Assembly: GCF_024529975.1 (NCBI RefSeq)
Contig: NZ_AP024898.1
Span: forward strand, 434,001-498,000
DNA from: Vibrio quintilis
Lineage (GTDB): Bacteria > Pseudomonadota > Gammaproteobacteria > Enterobacterales > Vibrionaceae
Length of the DNA stretch: 64,000 nucleotides
Direction: 5' to 3'
Made by a program: the position numbers and the translations under genes. The notes beneath the pieces are model-generated. The model did no database searches, was not told the origin of the DNA, and saw only the letters and a list, made by a program, of their open reading frames with translations. Below are positions 57,555-64,000 of this stretch, one piece after another (the stretch's first letter is position 1; each line of letters starts with the position of its first letter).

Positions 57555-59414
57555 CTAGTAGGTAAAACGCCGGGTCAGTCTGTCCAGTTCGTGTGCATCA
57601 GAATTTATGGTTTCCACAACCCCTAATATCTGCTGGGTTGCCTCACGGTTGGCATCAACATTTTTAGCGATTAAATCCATACGGCTGGCCATATCCCGGC
57701 TGGTTGCTGCAATCTCTGAAATGGCGACCACCAGTTGCTGAACGGCCTCTGAAACTTCATCACTGCGTGTTTCAATCGTCTGCGTGGCCTGATGAACATC
57801 TTTCCCCAGTGATGTCGCCTGAGTAACGCCTTCAGAACCTCCGCGTACCGTATTGGTGACTTCTTTGACCTGCTGCTGAATGGCCTCAACGGTCGCAGTA
57901 ATCTGCGATGTTGCTTTTACCGTGTGTGTTGCCAGCCCTCTGACCTCATCGGCAACCACGGCAAAGCCGCGCCCGGCTTCACCGGCCCGTGCTGCTTCTA
58001 TGGCAGCATTTAAAGCCAGCAGGTTGGTCTGTTCTGTGATGCCGTTAATCAGTTCCACCACCTGATCGATGCTCTGCGATTTCTCAGCCAGTTCGCCCAG
58101 GCTGCTGTTGGCTTTGCCGACCCGCTCAGAGGCATTGTCCAGCGCTTCCACAGCTTCTTTGATTAAGCGTTCATTGGTGTTGGCGATGGTGTGTACATCT
58201 TTGGACAGCGAAGACAGATTCCCACCGGTTGAAGCCACTTCATCGGTGGTAACGCTGATTTCTTCGGTGGAAGAGGCCAGCGTCGAGCTTTGCCCGGAAA
58301 CCTCAGTATTGGCCTCAGCAATTGTATTGATGGATTTATCCAGCTGTTCTGACATCTGAGTCAGCCTCTGGCCTGTAGAAACCACCCGGTGAATGATTTC
58401 CTGCAAATCGGTAGCCATCTGGTTTGCCATGTCGGCCAGCTGGTCGAATTCATCGTTTCTTTCCCGGTTTGGGTGCAGCCGGTGAGTCAGGTTACCACCG
58501 GCAATGGCTTTCATCAGATCAACCACCTGACTCAGGTTACGCCGGACACCCAAACCAATCCACGCCAGCATGAGCATCAGCGTAATCGCCAGCAGTGGCG
58601 TGCCGATCAACAGGCTCAATTCGGCTTTTTTCACCGTATCATCAGAATATTGCTGCGCGACGACCTGCAAATCATTTTCCATGTAGTTGAGCGTGTCGAT
58701 GACTAATGTACCGAATTTTTCCTGGAGCTGGTTCAGTTTGCTATTGTGATTGAAATAAGAAATTGCCAGCTCTTTCATCGATTCCAGTTGCTGTTCGAAT
58801 TGCTGGAAAAGTGTCTTGTTCGGGACATAAGCGCGGGCGCGCTTCGCGGCCCGTTCCAGTTGCTTGAGCTGTGAATCCAGTTTCGAGACCGCTTCTGCGC
58901 CGGGAGAAAGCAGAAATTCTTTTTCAATCTGACGCATTTTGGTCAGCTGGCGCAGGGCGCTCCGTTTCCCGGTCAGAGCTTCTTCCAGCTGAGCACCGGA
59001 CCGGTTCAGTTCACTGACAAGCCCGGTGTCATCTGTGCCTAACTGTTGTTCGACCTGATGTGTAACCAGCAGTTGCCGGCTGTAATTTTTCAGCTCTGTC
59101 TGAATATCCTGCAGATACTTTCTTGCCTGAGGATCTTCAATAAAGTCGAGCAGTGTCTGTAATTTTACTGTTTCTTCCTGTTCCATATTCCGGATTTGCT
59201 GATCACCCTGACTCTGAAGCTGGATCATCCGCAGTTGTAACTGTCTGATTTGATCTTTACCGTGACCCACTTTAAAGACAAACTGTGAAGACTGTTGAAT
59301 ATTATCCAGTCCTCTCCATGTAACGGTAGCCAATACCACAACGCCTAATATCGCTGCCACGACGACCAGTATGAGTTTAACGGTAAATGTTGGCTGTAAG
59401 CTTTTGATTGGCAT
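57555..59414 (-). CDS. Methyl-accepting chemotaxis protein
   Basis: A 619-residue receptor. Membrane segments lie at about 11-31 and 273-292 and enclose a helical sensor region of about 240 residues. A HAMP domain (about 295-345) and the cytoplasmic signalling hairpin follow, with the tip [36 protein letters not shown] (split here only by the family pattern) indicating class 40H-type receptors. It is cotranscribed, or nearly so, with the sugar-binding-protein gene 153 bases downstream. Ligand type is inferred from that neighbour. Confidence 0.93.
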   Translation of the reverse strand: MPIKSLQPTFTVKLILVVVAAILGVVVLATVTWRGLDNIQQSSQFVFKVGHGKDQIRQLQLRMIQLQSQGDQQIRNMEQEETVKLQTLLDFIEDPQARKYLQDIQTELKNYSRQLLVTHQVEQQLGTDDTGLVSELNRSGAQLEEALTGKRSALRQLTKMRQIEKEFLLSPGAEAVSKLDSQLKQLERAAKRARAYVPNKTLFQQFEQQLESMKELAISYFNHNSKLNQLQEKFGTLVIDTLNYMENDLQVVAQQYSDDTVKKAELSLLIGTPLLAITLMLMLAWIGLGVRRNLSQVVDLMKAIAGGNLTHRLHPNRERNDEFDQLADMANQMATDLQEIIHRVVSTGQRLTQMSEQLDKSINTIAEANTEVSGQSSTLASSTEEISVTTDEVASTGGNLSSLSKDVHTIANTNERLIKEAVEALDNASERVGKANSSLGELAEKSQSIDQVVELINGITEQTNLLALNAAIEAARAGEAGRGFAVVADEVRGLATHTVKATSQITATVEAIQQQVKEVTNTVRGGSEGVTQATSLGKDVHQATQTIETRSDEVSEAVQQLVVAISEIAATSRDMASRMDLIAKNVDANREATQQILGVVETINSDAHELDRLTRRFTY

Positions 59415-59815
59415 AGTCGAACACCCTGTTGACTGAAACTACATTCTCTGTCATTGACGTAAGTATAGTGTAGGCAAGGTAATTCGCCATGAGGCAGGAA
59501 TAATGCAACCTGATGTTTATTCACGATTTTATCTTTTGCCAATGACCGCCAGAGGCTTGGTTTATCAGCTTTTACTGATAGAAATATCCGCGGGAAATTC
59601 AGGTAATCATCGTGCAGTGAATGAGCAGTAATGTGATAATTATCAATAAAAAACATCCTCAAGCTGTACTGTAAACTATCACTGTCGAATGGCTGTTTTG
59701 TTCCCCGTAACGGATGCGTCAGCTGAGCCGGACTACCGGAAATTGTTACAGGCTGTGTCGGTCCGGCATTGCATCTGTCCTCACAATGCCGGAAGCAGGC
59801 CCGGGTAACACTGTT
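59415..59815. other. Chemoreceptor upstream region
   Basis: About 400 bases between the chemoreceptor gene and the hydrolase gene on the same strand. It should carry the chemoreceptor promoter; no operator or terminator was recognised. Confidence 0.35.
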
Positions 59816-61639
59816 TTATTGTTCGTATTCGATACTCAGATCAGGCACAACCTGCTGCCGGGGCTGAGTCGCCGTAACCGGAAACGCCGGTGCCGGCAGT
59901 AACGGAATCAGCAGCTGTTCAATGTCAGGCCAGAGTTGTTGCCGGCTGACCGAATGAGAAAACAGCGCAAAATACTCTAAGCTGCCCGGAATCATATGGC
60001 GGGGATTGTGGGGTTTCTGTTTTTCAACCGGTGCCAACAGTCTGATATCAGATTCGCTGAGCAACGTCATATAGGTAGTCAGCACCGGCAGCAGCCTGAC
60101 TGACAGTTGGTAGAGTGGCTTGATTTTCCCCCGGCAGGCAAGCGAACTGATAAGTCGCCGCAAGCCGTGTGGATGACTGCCCACAGACTGTGTCAGCAGA
60201 TCAGTCACCTGGCTGAGTGTTTTTTTCAGTGGCGAAATTTCACTTTGTGACGCGACCAGACACAATAATAATTTGAGCAGGTTTTTTTGACTGTTCCGCT
60301 CTTCATAGTCGGCCTCTGCCTGTATCAGTTGCTTGGTTAACTGATTGAAACGAATCAGGTGTTCCCGGCTGAAGTAGGGGTCTTCCGGCGTGACGTCCAC
60401 ATGATACAGTTTTTCTGCGAACTCATAATCCAGCTGGTGTCTCGGAGATGTCCGGGTATTGTCGAAAGATTCAATTTGATGCAGCATCAGTGTATACAGG
60501 AAATCAGAAGCAGGTCCGGAGGTGGTCTGTTTGTCGATCGCTATCACATCAATCAGCTGAATCAGGGAATCACTCAGATCACAAAGCAGCGGAATCAGCC
60601 GGTAGTCTTGTCGTTGCTGGTAAGTCATCAGTGTTTTTTTGATGCGGATGATGTGACGAAGCAGATGCATTGTCAGTTCATTCGCCTGTTCAAACAGTTG
60701 ATCCGTGATCAAATAGCGGCTTTTTCCCGGCGAAAGTTCAAGCAGTTCCGGATCGGAAGGATAATACAGGCAGGCATGGAGCTGTGAGACGATTTTCTGA
60801 ATTTCATACAGCGCTTCTTCCGTATGTTCAAGGACATTCATCGCTTCCTGAAACACCGAATGTCCATCCCGCGGATGGAGACGGTAATGATCAGGATGCA
60901 ACAGCAGTTGCAGTGGTTTGCAGTGGGAGAATGCCGCTTTTACTTTTGACCAGCAGGACGGGAGCGGGGCGTTCTGAATATATTTCAGGTGTTCTTTTAA
61001 ACCGGGAGTTTCCTGCTCCGTGCTTTTTATCGCTGCAATCAAATCATACATGGAAAAATCAGCAACGACCCGCTGAGTCAGATCAAAGTCATTGGTGACG
61101 TTGATGATGGCGCAGTCCTGATGCAGCCGGGTGGTATTCAGCTGATGCTGATGCTTAAAAAAAGGCGTTGAGAGATAAACAATACTCTTAATCTCCCAGT
61201 GAGACGGCCATTCACTCGCGCTGGCTGCCCGTTTGGTCAGTTCATTCAGCACATTTCCGCCGTGGGAATGACCAATCAGATGGAAGGCGACCCGGTGATT
61301 CAGATATTCCTCATAGTGCGCTTTTTTACCATTGCTGCCACATAACCGGTCGGCAAGATAAGCGCCGGCAATTTCACGATTGGCCTGGGTGTTATCACCA
61401 CTCCAGCCATGTTCATCAAACAGCAGCAGATTAGACCGCTCGGCACACAAGCGCCTTAATCCTCTGATTAGTTGGGGATAATCTTCCCAGTAGCTTTGTG
61501 CCACCCGGCTGCTCCCGGCGGGTTGCGCTTCTCCGGGGCGTTTCTCTCCGTGTTGCTTCTCTCCGGGGATAGTACAAGTACAAACGGGCTCCACTGCGCC
61601 GGCAATCAGAATAAAAATGTGTTTGGTGTCATGGTTCAT
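59816..61639 (-). CDS. Alpha/beta-hydrolase-like protein with GHSHGG motif
   Basis: The ATG at 61639 gives 607 residues; the frame stays open to 61717, overlapping ovoA, without a ribosome site. The N-terminus (HIFILIAGAVEPVC) and FHLIGHSHGGNVLNEL fit a lipase-like serine hydrolase with nucleophile S125. The C-terminal two-thirds is helical and unassigned. It lies 53 bases downstream of ovoA on the same strand and is probably cotranscribed. Function is unknown; a link to ovothiol metabolism is only contextual. Confidence 0.6.
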   Translation of the reverse strand: MNHDTKHIFILIAGAVEPVCTCTIPGEKQHGEKRPGEAQPAGSSRVAQSYWEDYPQLIRGLRRLCAERSNLLLFDEHGWSGDNTQANREIAGAYLADRLCGSNGKKAHYEEYLNHRVAFHLIGHSHGGNVLNELTKRAASASEWPSHWEIKSIVYLSTPFFKHQHQLNTTRLHQDCAIINVTNDFDLTQRVVADFSMYDLIAAIKSTEQETPGLKEHLKYIQNAPLPSCWSKVKAAFSHCKPLQLLLHPDHYRLHPRDGHSVFQEAMNVLEHTEEALYEIQKIVSQLHACLYYPSDPELLELSPGKSRYLITDQLFEQANELTMHLLRHIIRIKKTLMTYQQRQDYRLIPLLCDLSDSLIQLIDVIAIDKQTTSGPASDFLYTLMLHQIESFDNTRTSPRHQLDYEFAEKLYHVDVTPEDPYFSREHLIRFNQLTKQLIQAEADYEERNSQKNLLKLLLCLVASQSEISPLKKTLSQVTDLLTQSVGSHPHGLRRLISSLACRGKIKPLYQLSVRLLPVLTTYMTLLSESDIRLLAPVEKQKPHNPRHMIPGSLEYFALFSHSVSRQQLWPDIEQLLIPLLPAPAFPVTATQPRQQVVPDLSIEYEQ

Positions 61640-61692
61640 CGTGATTATCCATTCGCTTGATGATTGATCGAAGTAATGTGAACTGCTGGTTA

Positions 61693-63807
61693 TCACTGTG
61701 TTGTTTTTCGCTCCCATACGGTAATTTCGGAGAGTGTGTGCTGAAATTTATGGCTGGTTTCCCGGATCACAAACGGAATGGGTTCCGGGGTTTGCAGCAA
61801 ACGGAAGTGAGGGCCGAGGATTGCTTTTAACCCGTCCAGTGTGGTGAAGTTTTCCCCGTCTTTTTTAAATCCGCCGATCCATTCGTGTTTTTTGGTGTGT
61901 TCTTCGAGCCAGGTGTAGGGTGAAGCAAGAATCAAAATCCCGTTGGGATTGATGCGCTGATACAGGGAGCTCAATAGTTTCTCCGGACTATAAAGCCGGT
62001 CAATCAGGTTCGCTGCAAGAACCAGATCATATCCCTGATAATGTGGTTTCAGATTACAGGCATCGCCCTGAAGAAAGGTAATGCAGCCAGCGGTTTCATT
62101 CAGGCCCAGCCCGGCCAGCGTGCGTTCCCGGTAGACGACCAGCTCTCCTTCATCGATCAGGCTGTAACGCAGAATGCCACTGTCTCTGAACTGGTTCGCC
62201 AGATCGATAAAACGGGCAGAAAAGTCAATGCCGGTGACCTGATCGAAGTCCTGAGCCAGTTCAAATGAAGCGCGGCCAACGGCGCAGCCTAAATCCAGTG
62301 CATGTCCGGTATGACGGCCATGCATGACCTGCCGGGCCAGTGTCGCTAATGCCTGATGAAAGTTTGCGACGCCGAAGTAGCTGTCACCATAATGAAATTC
62401 AGCATATTCGGACAGCAACTTGTCGGTTTCATAGCGGGACACCGTTTGTTGCGGAATCTCTCCGCCAGCCACATAGCGGAACCCGGCATGCTGAAAGAAG
62501 TGTCGCCGGAAAGCATAACGTGACCAGGGCAGGGCTTCGTTGCCGGTTGAGATCCACGAACCACCTTTCATCAGGTTATGCTGGTCGTCAAAGGTTGGCG
62601 TTGTGAAGTCATCATAGAGCGGGTGAACATCGAATCCTTCATACGGATAAGTGGGCGTTTCTGTCCATTGCCAGACATTGCCGGCGACATCATAAAAATC
62701 GCCCTGTTTAAAATGATCAACCGGGCAGCTGGATGCCCAGTGATGCAAATGCAGGTTCGCATCTCCCGGGTTGTCGGCCAACAGGTGCTGATAATCGCTG
62801 TGGGCGACGATCCGGTGCCATTCATCTTCTGTCGGCAGCCGTACCGGCTGATTTATCTGGCCTGCTTTCCAGTGGCAAAATGCTTTGGCTTCATGATAAT
62901 TGACTTCCACCGGCCAGTTCATTGGCAGCGGGATCTCCCGTGTCATCAGCCTCAGCTTCCAGCCATGATCCGCCGCGACCCAGAATTCCGGACAGCTTGC
63001 CTGAGCGTACTCACGCCATGCCCATCCTTCCTGCTGCCAGTATGCTTCGGTCTGGTAGCCTTGTGCTTCCACAAAATCGAGAAATTCCCGGTTGGAGACC
63101 AGAAACGCACTGGCCTGAAATGCCTCGATTTCTGCTTTGTGTTGCCCGTATTCGTTGTCCCAGCCATAAACCGGATCATGATAGGTTTTGCCCAGGCTGA
63201 CTTTGCCAGCGGGGACAGGCACCAGATAGTTGGCAGGGGCATCACCTGAGTGCTCACAGACAGGCCAGTCCGGACTGTCTTTTACCCGGCTCAGCTGATG
63301 TTGCCGGATGAGCACGGAAGAGGTTTCAAGATGAATACGCTCATGTTCGATTCCCATGATGACGGCCCAGAATGGGTTGGCCCAGTCAATCGGCAGGCTC
63401 AGCGGTGCTGTGCGGATAATTTGATCGACCTTGGTGCGAACCTGCACCCGGTATGCTCTGACTGCATCAACCGGCGGCCAGTCGTAATGGGTTTCGTCCA
63501 GATCATCCCAGCTCATTTCGTCAACCCCGATGGCAAACATGGATTCCATTTCCGGGTTAATCCGCTCTTCAACCAGACCAGCCAGCAGTAATTTGTTGAT
63601 AAAAAATGTTGCGGTGTGTCCGTAATAAAAAATCAACGGATGGCGCAGGGAAATTGGTTTTTGATAGAAACTTTCATCTGAAGCGAGCAGGGTAAATAGT
63701 GATTCATATTCATCATACGTGGTATGAAAATAATTCAGTAACTGCTCACGTGTGTGCCTGACGTCTGTTTCGGATAAACAGGGAGAAACAGGGAGCTTTT
63801 TATTCAT
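61693..63807 (-). CDS. ovoA: Ovothiol synthase OvoA (5-histidylcysteine sulfoxide synthase)
   Basis: The ATG at 63807 (GAGGA seven bases upstream) gives 704 residues; a longer frame to 63858 lacks a site. Residues 10-170 are a DinB-like domain with the iron facial triad HxxxHxE (H155, H159, E161, in GIEHERIHLE). The FGE-sulfatase-like domain follows (GNVWQWTETP, GGSWISTGNEAL). The C-terminal methyltransferase domain (ALDLGCAVGRASFEL, GILILASPYTWL) completes OvoA. The enzyme joins cysteine to the imidazole of histidine with oxygen and methylates the thiol product. Ovothiol is an antioxidant thiol. OvoB, a PLP lyase, is not in the window. Confidence 0.92.
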   Translation of the reverse strand: MNKKLPVSPCLSETDVRHTREQLLNYFHTTYDEYESLFTLLASDESFYQKPISLRHPLIFYYGHTATFFINKLLLAGLVEERINPEMESMFAIGVDEMSWDDLDETHYDWPPVDAVRAYRVQVRTKVDQIIRTAPLSLPIDWANPFWAVIMGIEHERIHLETSSVLIRQHQLSRVKDSPDWPVCEHSGDAPANYLVPVPAGKVSLGKTYHDPVYGWDNEYGQHKAEIEAFQASAFLVSNREFLDFVEAQGYQTEAYWQQEGWAWREYAQASCPEFWVAADHGWKLRLMTREIPLPMNWPVEVNYHEAKAFCHWKAGQINQPVRLPTEDEWHRIVAHSDYQHLLADNPGDANLHLHHWASSCPVDHFKQGDFYDVAGNVWQWTETPTYPYEGFDVHPLYDDFTTPTFDDQHNLMKGGSWISTGNEALPWSRYAFRRHFFQHAGFRYVAGGEIPQQTVSRYETDKLLSEYAEFHYGDSYFGVANFHQALATLARQVMHGRHTGHALDLGCAVGRASFELAQDFDQVTGIDFSARFIDLANQFRDSGILRYSLIDEGELVVYRERTLAGLGLNETAGCITFLQGDACNLKPHYQGYDLVLAANLIDRLYSPEKLLSSLYQRINPNGILILASPYTWLEEHTKKHEWIGGFKKDGENFTTLDGLKAILGPHFRLLQTPEPIPFVIRETSHKFQHTLSEITVWERKTTQ

Positions 63808-64000
63808 ATTGTCCTCGTTAATGGCTGGTCCCCGGCAGCGACGGCATGACGACTGCACATATTAAACCTGTCGCTATGCTGCAGACAGATAGCTATCTTC
63901 AGGTGGTTCAGGTATAAGTGTTTTTACGCATATACATTCAAAGTGTAGACGTAAATCAGTAAAAAATAATGATAAGGGCCGCAATGAGGTATTCATTCGC
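63808..64000. other. ovoA upstream region with repeat half-site
   Basis: The segment AGCTATCTTCAGGTGGTTCA then GGTATA (63890-63916) matches the right half of the palindromic repeat family. No other feature was recognised before the window end. Confidence 0.45.

Overview
The window reads as chromosomal DNA of a member of the Vibrionaceae, most likely a Vibrio. The strongest markers are a Qrr quorum-regulatory small RNA with a sigma-54 promoter (24740-24839) and a 153-residue LuxT-type TetR regulator (4575-5036). An ovothiol synthase OvoA, a 482-residue 6-phosphogluconate dehydrogenase and a set of short palindromic repeats are compatible with this. Placement in a pectin-degrading, plant- or algae-associated lineage is an inference from a PL1 pectate lyase and a PL4-like rhamnogalacturonan lyase. 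No rRNA or tRNA gene and no CRISPR array was seen.

Layout. 1-10 kb: the 3' end of an Hcr-type reductase, an AraC-like sensor domain without DNA-binding domain, an acyltransferase, a secreted 20-residue-repeat protein, YfcZ-like, LuxT, an EAL phosphodiesterase and a DnaJ-related protein. 8.2-11 kb: mmuM, an APC transporter and cutA form a minus-strand operon with a perfect MetJ box upstream. 11.1-11.7 kb: an IS200-type element. 11.7-21.2 kb: a secreted aldose-epimerase-like protein, a GNAT enzyme, a 53-aa small gene, the zwf-pgl-gnd operon and a large HD-GYP protein. 21.5-27.6 kb: pectate lyase, nupC, the qrr locus, a second IS200-type element and the rhamnogalacturonan lyase. 27.5-31 kb: a LysR regulator divergent from kbl-tdh.

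31-40.2 kb is an accessory region. It holds integron-cassette-like genes with a candidate attC site, an IS630 transposase remnant, a complete beta-glucoside operon (PTS transporter, 6-phospho-beta-glucosidase, BglG-type antiterminator) with a visible RNA antiterminator and terminator in its leader, an integrase remnant, and a RAYT transposase gene beside a double copy of the palindromic repeat.

40.2-50.4 kb carries a DUF924 protein, a two-gene operon joining a pyruvoyl-type (PSD/PsiD-like) decarboxylase to a C69 dipeptidase, azoR, galM, xylA divergent from a xylE-like transporter, and a two-domain acetyltransferase.

50.4-56.3 kb is the most striking region: an AT-rich type VI secretion auxiliary module. 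It runs hcp, then a T4-lysozyme-like effector with an intact E-D-T triad, then four paralogous exported proteins (three probable lipoproteins) that look like immunity proteins, two paralogous small membrane proteins and a 52-aa ORF. The paralogues are mosaic and share near-identical 3' ends, which points to duplication and gene conversion. 56.4-64 kb: a sugar-binding-protein/chemoreceptor pair, a GHSHGG-type hydrolase and ovoA.
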